In this document: one piece after another, positions 21,806-30,377 of the stretch
How positions within the stretch are numbered: position 1 is the stretch's first letter
How the letters are laid out: the number at the start of each line of letters is the position of its first letter
IMG/VR virus record: IMGVR_UViG_3300047163_000236
Span: 1 to 31,319 of that record
Strand: one strand, 5' to 3'
Source: a virus
DNA length: 31,319 bases
Program-made: the position numbers and the translations under genes
The notes under the pieces: model-generated
Databases searched by the model: none
The model's input: only the letters and a program-made list of their open reading frames with translations
What the model was told of the DNA's origin: nothing

Positions 21806-24361
21806 ATGCCGACAATCGGACAATTACCGGCCGCGAGCTCCGTTTCGGACAGCGATGAAGTGCCCATTTTCCAGAATGGCCAGACACTTGCGGCAACCCG
21901 CGCCCAGGTGCTGGCGGGGCTGCAAACCGCGCTCGTGGTGCCGCAGAATACGCTGCTTGGCGGCATTGGCCCCGGCTCCGCGGCGCCGGTGCCCATTGCC
22001 ATCGGGTCGAATCTTTCAATGTCCGGCGGCACGCTTTCCGCCAGCGCCGCGCCGTTTGAAATTACGTCACTGCCCGCCGGTGTGACACCTGGTGCGGCGG
22101 ATATTGTGCCCATTGGGCAAAGCGGTGCGAATGCCGGTATCACCTACGCCAATTTTATGGCGGGTATTGGCGGTGTCTCTGGCCTGCCAGGCGGCGCGCT
22201 GACAGCCACGGCCACGGGTGCGACAACCGCGCGCACGCTGGCGGCGCTGGCGGATAATGCCGTCTCCATCGAAGACTTTGGCTCCGCGGGTGACGGTGTC
22301 ACGGATGACAGTGCCGCCTTGCTCGCGGCCCTCGCATCCGGCAACCCGGTACGTTTTGGCGCAAAAACCTACGCGATTGCCGGCGAGTGCGACATCACCG
22401 CCGCCTCATGCGCCTTGCTCGGCGTTCCGGGACTGACCAAGCTCACGCGGCCCGCGCAATCCAGGCTCGGCACCTCCGCGACGGCGGCATGGATAAGTAT
22501 TTCATCCGCCACATTGTTCATCGACGGCATTATTTTTGACGCGAACACGGCCGTTACCGCCGATACCTACGCGGTGGCCATTCAGGCGGCGTGCACGAAA
22601 TCCATTGTCACACGCTGCCTGTTCCGCAACGCAAAGAGCCCGAACAATGGCTCCGGCCTGATTTACGTGGCGAGCGACCCAGCGATTACGCAGCACCATG
22701 TGAACGATTGCGAATTCACCGCCAATGCCGCGCATGGTATTTTCATTCAGGCATCGGATGCTTTCAGCATCACCAATTGCCGCGCGCACGACAATACCGG
22801 CAACGGCATTCATGCGGACAGCCAGGATCCGAGCTTCACGCTGAAAATCCGTGAGCTGCATATTGTCGGCAATACCACATGGAACAATAATTGTGGCATT
22901 CTGGTTGGTAACTTCAATACCACCAATACGGGTTCGGTGATTTACGGGAATGCCAACCCGGATATTCTGGCGGCGGTGATTGCCGCCAACAACACCTATT
23001 CCAACCGCGAATACGGCATTTTCATGTCCGGCCGGAATATTCTCGTCAGCGGGAATCTTTGCACGAACAACAGCGGTTCCGGCGGCAGCGGTGCAGGTAT
23101 TTTGTGTGATACCGGCTATTGCAAGGTGAGCGGCAACATGATCACCGGCGCTTCGGCGTTTGGGATTGATTGTGGTGGATCGATTTATACCGAAGTCAGC
23201 AATAACTACGTCAACGGCGCGGCTTACGGGATTAACATCGGCGGCGGCCAATACTGCACGGCGCGGGATAATTTCGTGCAGGACTGTACGGCAATTGGCA
23301 TTGATGTGCAGAACGTCGAATCCAACGGCCGCGGTAATGATTTCAACCTCGCCTGCACCGGGCTTTCCATTGTCGGCAACTGGATCAGCTATAGCGGGGA
23401 GGTGTTCGGCATTCAGGTTCTGGACGCCGCACAGAACGTGCTGATCGCGGATAATGTGATTCTGGCCGAACCAGGGGCAGACATGGCGCGGGCCGTTGCC
23501 GCCTATACCGATACGGCGACGATCCGTGGCAATGTTTTGAATTTCACCACGCGCTGGCTCGTGAATCCCACATTGGTGAATGGCGTGTATACGCTGGTGG
23601 TGCCTGACGTTGCGGATGCGGTGAGCATCTCGCAATCAACCGCGCCGGTGGCCAGCATCATCACCTCGCAAGGCCAGGTTTTGTTGGGGCAGATTGCGTT
23701 TGTGAAGGTGGTGAATGGCGGCAGCGGCTATACCACTGCCTCCATCAGTTTTTCCGGCACCGGCAGCGGTACAACCGCGCAGGTCTGGCTTTCGGGGGGT
23801 GCTGTGATCGGCGTGCAGATCACCTCCTGGGGGTCCGGATATGGGCCGGGGACGACGGCGACGATCAGCGGCAATGGCACGGGCGCCACGGTAACGGTGC
23901 AAGTGGGGCTGCCGATTTTGCAAAATAAGCAACTCACGATTGATTGCCTCACTTCCGTAACGTTCGCGGCGGCGGGAAGCTCACCCGCGCAAAGCAACTG
24001 GACGGGTGCGCCGATTAAAATCCCTGCAGGTGCAAGCATCGATTGGATCGGCAACGCCGGCGGCTGGCGGGCGGCGCGGTTTTCGCAAAGCGATTATGTG
24101 TCACCGAATGGGGATGGCAGCGTCACGCTGCGGACGCAATCCGGCGATATTTCGTTGCATCCCGCTGGCACCGGCATGGTGCGGTTATTGTCGGACACTG
24201 AATCCACCGGAGCGGTGGAACTCATCGGGCGTGGTTCTCCACTAAACACCGTCGCGGCGCCGGCGGGTTCGACATACCGGAATCTCAATGGCGGCGTCGG
24301 CAGTACGTTCTGGGTAAAACAGGCGGGAACGGGAACTGCCAACTGGGTTGCCGTCGCTTAA
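21806..24361 (+). CDS. Tailspike with right-handed beta-helix
   Basis: An 851-aa spike. Two N-terminal modules (residues 1-40 starting TIGQLPAASSVSDSDEVPIF; 84-121 with ITSLPAGVTPGAADIVPIG) are attachment modules also found in the next gene. Residues 153-176 (VSIEDFGSAGDGVTDDSAAL) are the classic opening of a pectate-lyase-type beta-helix. Asn-rich coils follow to about 600 (NTGNGIH, NNYVNGAAYGINIGGGQ). Two GGSGYT/GSGYGPG repeats lie near 640-690. The C-terminus (STYRNLNGGVGSTFWVKQAGTG) is a common phage spike end. It probably cleaves or binds surface polysaccharide; catalytic residues cannot be assigned. Confidence 0.85.
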   Translation: MPTIGQLPAASSVSDSDEVPIFQNGQTLAATRAQVLAGLQTALVVPQNTLLGGIGPGSAAPVPIAIGSNLSMSGGTLSASAAPFEITSLPAGVTPGAADIVPIGQSGANAGITYANFMAGIGGVSGLPGGALTATATGATTARTLAALADNAVSIEDFGSAGDGVTDDSAALLAALASGNPVRFGAKTYAIAGECDITAASCALLGVPGLTKLTRPAQSRLGTSATAAWISISSATLFIDGIIFDANTAVTADTYAVAIQAACTKSIVTRCLFRNAKSPNNGSGLIYVASDPAITQHHVNDCEFTANAAHGIFIQASDAFSITNCRAHDNTGNGIHADSQDPSFTLKIRELHIVGNTTWNNNCGILVGNFNTTNTGSVIYGNANPDILAAVIAANNTYSNREYGIFMSGRNILVSGNLCTNNSGSGGSGAGILCDTGYCKVSGNMITGASAFGIDCGGSIYTEVSNNYVNGAAYGINIGGGQYCTARDNFVQDCTAIGIDVQNVESNGRGNDFNLACTGLSIVGNWISYSGEVFGIQVLDAAQNVLIADNVILAEPGADMARAVAAYTDTATIRGNVLNFTTRWLVNPTLVNGVYTLVVPDVADAVSISQSTAPVASIITSQGQVLLGQIAFVKVVNGGSGYTTASISFSGTGSGTTAQVWLSGGAVIGVQITSWGSGYGPGTTATISGNGTGATVTVQVGLPILQNKQLTIDCLTSVTFAAAGSSPAQSNWTGAPIKIPAGASIDWIGNAGGWRAARFSQSDYVSPNGDGSVTLRTQSGDISLHPAGTGMVRLLSDTESTGAVELIGRGSPLNTVAAPAGSTYRNLNGGVGSTFWVKQAGTGTANWVAVA

Positions 24362-24374
24362 GGAAACACAAAAC

Positions 24375-26531
24375 ATGACAACGATTGTTCAGCTTCCTGC
24401 CGCGGCTTCCGTGGGTGCGGCGGACCTGCTGCCGCTCTCGCAGGCGGGGGTGCTTTATTCGGTGAGCGTTTCGCAGCTTACGCAGAATTTACAGCCAATG
24501 ATCAGCGTGCCATCCGGTGATTTGCTGGGCCGCAACAGCGCCGGTGCCGGCGCGCCGGAGGTGGTTTCACTTGGGTCGGGGCTTGCGCTGGCCTCTGGCA
24601 TTTTAAGCGCCGATGGCGCGGACCATGCGGGGTTTCCCGTGCAGGCCGCGATGTCACTGAGCGATAATCTGGTGATCAGCAAGGGAACTTCGCCTGGCCT
24701 GTTGCCGGTAACCGCACTTCGCGGCCTGTTCAGTGCTGGCAGTGGTGTGGCTATCAATGGCAATGGCGTTGTATCCGTCACAGCCTCCGCCATTGCCGGC
24801 CCGGCAGGCCCGCAAGGCCCGGCTGGCCCTGCCGGTGCAACCGGCCCGCAAGGCCCTGCTGGTGCGACTGGCGCCGGCCTTTCCGCACCCGCGGCCGGCA
24901 ATTCCGCCAGCAGCATTGGTGCGACGGATTATGTGGCGATCTGGCAGAATGGCGCCAATGCCTGGATGCCGTATGGGCAGTTTCTCGGCGGCCAGACCAT
25001 AAACCAGCTTCCCGCCGCCGCGCCGGCGGCGGATAGTGATGAGCTGCTGGTAGCGCAGGGTTCAAATTCCCTTAGCGTGCAAAGTTTCGGCTCCGTATGG
25101 ACATACGTGCAAGGCAAACTGCCGAGCTTTAAAGCCGGGGTGGTGGAGCTGACAGCGAATACGGTGCTGGACGGCACCAGCCACAATAACCGCATTCTGG
25201 TGGCGAGTTCCCCGCTGACGCTGACGGCGAATTTCGCCAAATTGGGCGCCGGGTTTTCCTGCACGCTGATCAACTTAAGCGCCGGGTCCGTGACCATGGG
25301 CACCGGTATTTCCTCCGGCTCCGGCGGCACATCCCTGCCGCCCGGTGCGTCCGCGGCGCTTACCGGCATCAGCTATTCCGGCGGGTCCTTGGTGTGGTGG
25401 AGCGGGATTATCCCGAATGCGCCAACGCTCACCATCGGCTCCATCGCGGCACCGGCGCCGAACACGGCGTTTACCATCAGCGGCGGCGTGTTCAACGATG
25501 CGCTGACGGCGCTGGATTATTCGACCGATGGGGGGACGACCTGGCACGCGGCTGCAAGCCCGGCGATTTCATCCAACGCCTATAGCTTTACGATTCCTGG
25601 CCTTCCCGGTGGTACCTACACCGTTCGCGTTCGGGACCATGCGAACACGGCGGTTATTGGTGTTTCCAACAGCTTTACCATTATTCCGCCGGCGGTTGCG
25701 ATAAACACTTTGCCCGCAACGCTGATTCTCGGCAATGCGCTGGCTGTCACCGGCACGGTTTCCCCCGGCAACGCCGCGGTGGTTGTTGGCATGTCCAGCA
25801 GCGCCACAACCGCGCCCTCCATTTGGGTGAACGCGACCGTGGCGAATGGGGCATGGACAGCGAACCTCACGCCAACTGCAGCGGGAACGATTTACATCTG
25901 GGCGGAACAGTCCTCCGCCTCTTCCGTGCAGGCGGTGTCCGCGGCTTTGAGTGTGGTTGCCGCGTCTCTCACCATCAGCGCGCCGGCCACCGGTACCGCG
26001 CAGGCGCTGCTTACCATCAGCGGCGCGGTAAGCCCGGCGGCGGATGCGGTGAACGTGCAGCTCAGCACGCAAAATACAACGGCACCCACATCCGGCTGGT
26101 CGGTCGCGGTGAATACATCCGGCGGCTATGCGCTTTCCCTGGCACCGGCCGCCGCCGGAACCTGGTATGCCTGGGCGCAGGACCCGGTGACGGGCCTTAC
26201 CGCTGTTTCCGCCGCCATTACGGTGGCCGCCGCGCCGGCTTTGACGTACACGATCAATAATCCCGGCGGCACATATGTGCACAGCACCGGAACGATTGTG
26301 CTCAATGGCGGGCTTTCGGCGGGGCAGACGGCGACAACGCAGGTTGCACTTTCAACCTCCAACACCGTGCCGCCAACATCCGGCTGGGTAACCGCGTATT
26401 CGTTCTCCAGCAATACCGTGTGGGGTGCGTACTACACGCCGCCGGCAACGCCGGGAAATTACTACGTCTGGGTGGAAACCACGACGGGCCAGGGCACCAC
26501 CGTCAGCACGTTTACCGTAACGGTAACATAA
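24375..26531 (+). CDS. Tail fibre with collagen-like and Ig-like repeats
   Basis: A 718-aa protein starting at ATG 24375 (AAGGAAACAC upstream; an earlier in-frame start would overlap the tailspike gene). The N-terminal module TIVQLPAAASVGAADLLPLSQ is related to that of the preceding tailspike; a second copy, INQLPAAAPAADSDELLVAQ, begins near residue 209. Between them, residues 142-168 hold nine Gly-X-Y triplets, a collagen-like trimerising stalk. From about residue 350 come four tandem Ig-like repeats, with TAPTSGWSVAVNTSGGY...GTWYAWAQ closely matching VPPTSGWVTAYSF...GNYYVWVE. A long structural fibre is likely. Confidence 0.75.
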   Translation: MTTIVQLPAAASVGAADLLPLSQAGVLYSVSVSQLTQNLQPMISVPSGDLLGRNSAGAGAPEVVSLGSGLALASGILSADGADHAGFPVQAAMSLSDNLVISKGTSPGLLPVTALRGLFSAGSGVAINGNGVVSVTASAIAGPAGPQGPAGPAGATGPQGPAGATGAGLSAPAAGNSASSIGATDYVAIWQNGANAWMPYGQFLGGQTINQLPAAAPAADSDELLVAQGSNSLSVQSFGSVWTYVQGKLPSFKAGVVELTANTVLDGTSHNNRILVASSPLTLTANFAKLGAGFSCTLINLSAGSVTMGTGISSGSGGTSLPPGASAALTGISYSGGSLVWWSGIIPNAPTLTIGSIAAPAPNTAFTISGGVFNDALTALDYSTDGGTTWHAAASPAISSNAYSFTIPGLPGGTYTVRVRDHANTAVIGVSNSFTIIPPAVAINTLPATLILGNALAVTGTVSPGNAAVVVGMSSSATTAPSIWVNATVANGAWTANLTPTAAGTIYIWAEQSSASSVQAVSAALSVVAASLTISAPATGTAQALLTISGAVSPAADAVNVQLSTQNTTAPTSGWSVAVNTSGGYALSLAPAAAGTWYAWAQDPVTGLTAVSAAITVAAAPALTYTINNPGGTYVHSTGTIVLNGGLSAGQTATTQVALSTSNTVPPTSGWVTAYSFSSNTVWGAYYTPPATPGNYYVWVETTTGQGTTVSTFTVTVT
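24798..24878 (+). repeat. Collagen-like Gly-X-Y repeat
   Basis: Nine in-frame triplets encode GPA GPQ GPA GPA GAT GPQ GPA GAT GAG in the fibre gene at 24375-26531. Such runs form triple helices and help trimerise phage fibres. Confidence 0.85.
25420..26528 (+). repeat. Four tandem Ig-like repeats
   Basis: Four units of roughly 90 residues, at about 25420-25690, 25700-25965, 25966-26240 and 26245-26528. Units 3 and 4 share APTSGW/PPTSGW and a Y-A/V-W-A/V-E/Q motif near their ends. Units 1 and 2 are more diverged. The borders are approximate. Confidence 0.6.
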
Positions 26532-28669
26532 TGACCCTGTTCGTGACATCGCCCGGCGCGCCCTTGCTTACCGGCCCAGGGGCACGCGCGTTGATTGCGG
26601 CTCTGCCGGGCGGCAGCGCGCCGCCGGCGGGCGTGTTTTCCGGGCCGTATCCGTCCGCGATATCCGGCCTTTCCGGCTGGTGGGATGCAGGGTTGTTGAA
26701 CGGGCTGCTGGATGTGAACGGCTCGTCCGTTACCGCCGCCAACACCGTGGTCGGCAGCATCGCCGACAAATCCGGCAACGGCAAAACGCTGCTGCCTTAT
26801 CATATCGCTGGCGATACAGCGCCCGCCGCAACCCTGGCGGTGGCGCGGGTGAATGGCTACCTCGGCGCCGCCGGCGCGCCGGATGCGAGCATCGTGAATT
26901 ACGGCCCAAGCCTGGACCCGGATTGGGGGCTGGCGCATGTGGGGTTTGAGCTGGGCGAAGGCGCTGCCTGGACGCGTTACCTGGTATGGACCCGGCCGAA
27001 TTTGCGGCAGGGCACGTATTATGTGAACGCGTCGCCGATTCCGCTGCTGCATTGCACAGCCTCCGGCACCACGATTCTGCAGGCGGATAGTTCGGGTGCG
27101 AATCTCACACTGTTTCCTGGCACTTCAAGCGCCAAGATACTGAGCGCAACCCTTGCGCGGCGGCATACGCATGCGATTATTCTTCGCAACACGCCGGGCC
27201 TGGGCGTGGATGCCTGGCTGGATGGCGTGCAGGTGGCGAGCGCGGTGGTGAACCCGCTTGCAGCAAGCGCCAATGCGCAGGTTTTGTATTTGCATGACGG
27301 GACAATTCAAGGCTCCGCGCAATGCTGGTTTCATGAAGCGGCGAACTGGGAACGGGCACTTAGTGCGGCGGATATTGAGACGCTGATTGCTGCCCAGGCC
27401 CGCTGGGTGCTGGGGGCGCGCAAGGGCGTGAGCATCCTCGTCATGGGTCAATCCAACGCCGCATGGTTTCTCAACTCCGGCGGGCTGCTGGCAATGTCCC
27501 AAGGCATTGCCTGGTATCTAGGTGCTGCGTCTTACGCGGTTACGGCGGCGCAGGCTGGCGGCTATTTATCGCCGGCACGGTATTCAGTGATTTCCGGCCA
27601 CCCGATTTCCAATTCCTCCCCGCCGCTGTTTGCGCCGGGTGCCGGCAATGGCACGTTCCTGACGAATCCGGGCGATGGGTCCGACCCCTCGACTTGGTCC
27701 GGCGGGCCGGATTTCGCGGCGCTGACAGCTTACCTAACGGGGAGCTCCGAGGTCGTTGCGGCGGCGGATGAGGCCGATATTGCCTTCATCGTCTGGCCCT
27801 GGACCGAGCAGGACAGCACGATGCCATATGCCAACAAGGCGCTGTATAAGGCAACGGTGCTGCGGCTGCTCTCGATGACGCGTGCTTTGCTCGGGCGAAG
27901 TGCGGCGTCTCTGCCGCTGCTGGCGTGGAATGCGATTCCGTATGAGACGAATGACGGCGTGCAGATGGTACGGGAATCAATTGCCGATCTTGCATCCGTT
28001 GCCGCCAATAACATCATCGTGTTTTTGGCGCAGACGGCGGATTCTAATCCGCTGAACTCGGCTTATGATCCTTCAACCGGTCTGTTCTCCGGCGGCGACC
28101 CGCAGCATCGTGACCAGCCGGATTTGCTGCGCTACGGCCGCATCGGCGCCCACGCCGCCGGCCGCGCCGCGGTGGCTTTGGGGTTGAGCGATACGATTCC
28201 CGCGACGGCATTGCCGGCATCGGATCTTCCCATGAAGGGCGGTCCGCGGATTACTCATGTCTATCGTGCGTCAAACACCAAGATCATTCTTACCATCGCG
28301 CATGATTCCGGGAATGATTTGCTGCTGCCGCTACAGGCCGCGAATGGCGCCGGCTTTGCGGTGATGGATGGCGGCAGCGTGGCAGCGCCCGGCAACATCA
28401 TCACCGCAACCGCCGCAAGCCGCGTGGATGCGACGCATGTTTCCGTCACGCTCGCATCGGCGATTACCAATGCATCCCCCAGCGCGTTGTTTTTCTATCC
28501 CTATGGCAGCACGCAAATTGGCCGCGGCGATGCGGTGACGGATAACGGATCCCTCATCACGCCGCCGGCGAACTGGAACATCGGCAACGACCTCGGCAGT
28601 GCCTGGGCCGTGAATATGCCGCTGCAGGCAACAACATATCCCATACCGCTTTCCGACAGCCCTGATTGA
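26531..28669 (+). CDS. Tail fibre esterase, SGNH/GDSL-like hydrolase
   Basis: A 712-aa protein whose ATG overlaps the previous stop (TAATG at 26529-26533). Residues 40-290 include a LamG/concanavalin-like part (LSGWWDAGLLNG, IADKSGNGKTLLPY, DGVQVASAVVNP, WFHEAANWERALSAADIETL). From 299 the hydrolase starts with VSILVMGQSNAAWF (Ser308 as nucleophile in GQSN), continues with IVWPWTEQDS, resembling the W.QGE.D block, and contains DPQH (Asp523, His526), the catalytic Asp-His pair. So a complete SGNH triad can be proposed. It probably removes acetyl groups from surface glycans. The final ~160 residues are a beta domain. Confidence 0.8.
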   Translation: MTLFVTSPGAPLLTGPGARALIAALPGGSAPPAGVFSGPYPSAISGLSGWWDAGLLNGLLDVNGSSVTAANTVVGSIADKSGNGKTLLPYHIAGDTAPAATLAVARVNGYLGAAGAPDASIVNYGPSLDPDWGLAHVGFELGEGAAWTRYLVWTRPNLRQGTYYVNASPIPLLHCTASGTTILQADSSGANLTLFPGTSSAKILSATLARRHTHAIILRNTPGLGVDAWLDGVQVASAVVNPLAASANAQVLYLHDGTIQGSAQCWFHEAANWERALSAADIETLIAAQARWVLGARKGVSILVMGQSNAAWFLNSGGLLAMSQGIAWYLGAASYAVTAAQAGGYLSPARYSVISGHPISNSSPPLFAPGAGNGTFLTNPGDGSDPSTWSGGPDFAALTAYLTGSSEVVAAADEADIAFIVWPWTEQDSTMPYANKALYKATVLRLLSMTRALLGRSAASLPLLAWNAIPYETNDGVQMVRESIADLASVAANNIIVFLAQTADSNPLNSAYDPSTGLFSGGDPQHRDQPDLLRYGRIGAHAAGRAAVALGLSDTIPATALPASDLPMKGGPRITHVYRASNTKIILTIAHDSGNDLLLPLQAANGAGFAVMDGGSVAAPGNIITATAASRVDATHVSVTLASAITNASPSALFFYPYGSTQIGRGDAVTDNGSLITPPANWNIGNDLGSAWAVNMPLQATTYPIPLSDSPD

Positions 28670-28680
28670 AGAAAGGCCCG

Positions 28681-29019
28681 ATGATGGATCAGGACTCCGT
28701 GACACTTTTGCGCGCGGACATCGCGGCTTTGCGTGGCGATTGCGCCGGCATCCGCCAGGACCTTGGCGTGCTGGATGCAAGGACCGACGCGCTGGAAAAC
28801 TGGCGCGAGCGATACGTAGCGCAGGACGACCAGGTGGTGAACAAGTTGTTCGCCAAAGTGGATGAGCTTGTCGCGGCTTTAAGCGAAATGCGCGCGGATC
28901 TTTCGCGCATCCGCGGTGAACGCGACGCCGAGCGCCGCATGACGATTACGGTGGTGAGCCTGCTATCCGCCTTGTGCGGCGGCCTGGCGACGAATTTTCT
29001 GCATTTTCCGGGACATTAG
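28681..29019 (+). CDS. XhlA-like coiled-coil membrane protein (lysis-associated)
   Basis: A 112-aa protein; starts at ATG 28681 or the in-frame ATG at 28684, after AAGAAAGG. Residues 5-80 form a heptad-patterned coiled coil (LLRADIAALRGDCAGIRQDLGVLDARTDALENW; VNKLFAKVDELVAALSEMRADLSRI). A single C-terminal transmembrane helix follows (ITVVSLLSALCGGLATNFL). This layout is that of the haemolysin XhlA family, which works with a holin and an endolysin. Its place directly before the endolysin supports a lysis role. Confidence 0.7.
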   Translation: MMDQDSVTLLRADIAALRGDCAGIRQDLGVLDARTDALENWRERYVAQDDQVVNKLFAKVDELVAALSEMRADLSRIRGERDAERRMTITVVSLLSALCGGLATNFLHFPGH

Positions 29020-29022
29020 ACC

Positions 29023-29535
29023 ATGGACAATTTTGCGCGTTGTTTTGCCTTCACTTTGGGGGCCGAGGGTGGCTATTCCAACAATGCCGCAGACCCCGGC
29101 AACTGGACCGGCGGTGCCGTCGGCAATGGCGAATTACGCGGCACCAAATTCGGCATCAGCGCCAGCGCCTATCCGCAGCTTGATATTGCGAACCTAACGC
29201 AAGATGAGGCCGAGGCGATTTACCGGCGTGATTACTGGGCGGCGCTGCAGGGCGATGATCTGCCGCTGCCCATCGCACTTGTCGCGTTCGACGCGGCGGT
29301 GAATGCCGGCCCGCGCCGCGCCATTTCCTGGCTGCAGCTCGCGGCTGGTATACCGGCTGACGGCGTGTTAGGCTCGGCAACGCTGGCGGCGCTGAACGCC
29401 GGTGACGCGGCGGCGCTGGCGCGGGAGGCGCTGGTGCGGCGGCTCGAATTTTCCACGCATCTGGCAACCTGGGCGAGCTTCGGCCTCGGCTGGTCCCGCC
29501 GGATCATCGCGCTGGCCGGCGAGGTTTCCGCATGA
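29023..29535 (+). CDS. Endolysin, GH108 muramidase with PG-binding domain
   Basis: A 170-aa peptidoglycan hydrolase. Residues 10-90 are a glycosyl hydrolase 108 domain: LGAEGGYSNNAADPGNWTGG holds the catalytic Glu15 of the EGGY motif, with Asp24 and the G.GtKFGIS strand following, and IALVAFDAAVNAGP near 85-97. Residues about 97-165 are a peptidoglycan-binding domain (ISWLQLAAGIPADGVLGSATLAAL). No signal peptide is present, so it needs a holin to cross the membrane. Length is normal for the family. Confidence 0.92.
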   Translation: MDNFARCFAFTLGAEGGYSNNAADPGNWTGGAVGNGELRGTKFGISASAYPQLDIANLTQDEAEAIYRRDYWAALQGDDLPLPIALVAFDAAVNAGPRRAISWLQLAAGIPADGVLGSATLAALNAGDAAALAREALVRRLEFSTHLATWASFGLGWSRRIIALAGEVSA

Positions 29536-29783
29536 CCTGGCTTGAAGCTTTGCTGAGCGACGGCCGCGGTCAGCCTGACGAACAGGCGCTGATCTCGCTT
29601 GCCGGCGCCGCGGTTTTCTTTGGCCTGGAAATATATTCAGTGGTCGTCCATGGCCAGAATTTTGACCCGCTGAGCTTTGGCGCGGGCGTTGGCACGCTGA
29701 TGGGCGCCACCTCCGCCGGCTTCGGCCTGCGGTCCCGTTTATCCAGTGATCCAGGAGGCAATAATGCCGGCAATAATCCTTAA
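29532..29783 (+). CDS. Holin-like small membrane protein
   Basis: An 83-aa protein that overlaps the endolysin stop (ATGA). Two hydrophobic segments are visible, ALISLAGAAVFFGLEIYSVVV and FGAGVGTLMGATSAGFGL, flanked by charged residues (RSRLSSD at the end). Two-helix proteins of this size next to an endolysin are often holins. It lies between endolysin and spanins, which strengthens the reading; no family motif confirms it. Confidence 0.65.
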   Translation: MTWLEALLSDGRGQPDEQALISLAGAAVFFGLEIYSVVVHGQNFDPLSFGAGVGTLMGATSAGFGLRSRLSSDPGGNNAGNNP

Positions 29784-30132
29784 GCTTTTAACGCCGCTGG
29801 CGCCGTACCTCGCCGCCGCCACGGTGCTCCTCGGCGCCCTGGTTTATGTTGAACATCTGCGTAATGATCTCGCATCCGCCAACGCCGCGAACGCAACGCT
29901 CGCGCAGACCAACCAGGCAAACGCCGCTGCTATCGCCAGCTACCAGGCGCAGCAACAAAAATGGAATGCGGCGCTTGATGCGCTGGATGCGCAAAGCCTC
30001 GCGACCACCAACGCCACCGGACAAATTCTTGGCAACATTTCCGCGCAACCCGCCAGCGCCGATGCGCCGGTGGCCCCGGTGCTGGCCGGTGCGCTCGCGG
30101 ATATCGCCAAACTGCAAGGCCAGTCCAAATGA
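29764..30132 (+). CDS. Inner-membrane spanin (Rz-like)
   Basis: A 122-aa protein starting at ATG 29764 with AGGAGG upstream; the start overlaps the previous gene by 20 bp. It has an N-terminal membrane anchor (ILKLLTPLAPYLAAATVLLGALVYV) followed by an Ala/Asn/Gln-rich periplasmic coiled coil (NDLASANAANATLAQTNQANAAAIASYQAQQQKW). This is the topology of an i-spanin that joins with an outer-membrane lipoprotein to fuse the membranes at lysis. The next gene is exactly such a lipoprotein. Confidence 0.8.
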   Translation: MPAIILKLLTPLAPYLAAATVLLGALVYVEHLRNDLASANAANATLAQTNQANAAAIASYQAQQQKWNAALDALDAQSLATTNATGQILGNISAQPASADAPVAPVLAGALADIAKLQGQSK

Positions 30133-30365
30133 AATTTCTTTTTCCGCTCCTTCTCCTCTCCGCCTGTGCCGCACCAGCGCCGGTGACGAAAATCGTCACC
30201 GTCACGCCAACCCTTCCCAGCAGCCTGCTGCAATGCGCGGCCTCGCCGGATGTGCCATCGCCGGTGAGTCAGGAAGTTGTTGCCAAATACATCGTCGCCC
30301 TCTGGCAGGCCGGGCAGAATTGCCGCGCGCATGTTCAGGCCATCAGCCAGTTGTTCAACAAATAA
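30129..30365 (+). CDS. Outer-membrane spanin lipoprotein (Rz1-like)
   Basis: A 78-aa lipoprotein. The start overlaps the i-spanin stop (ATGA at 30129-30132). Residues 1-13 are a signal sequence ending in lipobox LSAC (Cys13 would be lipidated). The mature part has Pro-rich segments (APAPVTKIVTVTPTLP, ASPDVPSPVSQ) and a helical end (YIVALWQAGQNCRAHVQAISQLF). Together with the gene at 29764 it forms a two-component spanin; here the o-spanin is tandem, not embedded as in lambda. Confidence 0.82.
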   Translation: MKFLFPLLLLSACAAPAPVTKIVTVTPTLPSSLLQCAASPDVPSPVSQEVVAKYIVALWQAGQNCRAHVQAISQLFNK

Positions 30366-30377
30366 TCGAGGCCCCAA

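Noticed and set aside
22502-23635. Long open frame on the minus strand (377 codons) opposite the beta-helix spike gene
   Set aside because: It mirrors codon positions of the Asn/Gly-rich spike, has no ribosome binding site or recognisable domain, and lies wholly within a well-supported plus-strand gene.
20046-28669. Diversity-generating retroelement acting on the fibre genes
   Set aside because: No reverse transcriptase, template repeat or C-type lectin domain is present in the window.
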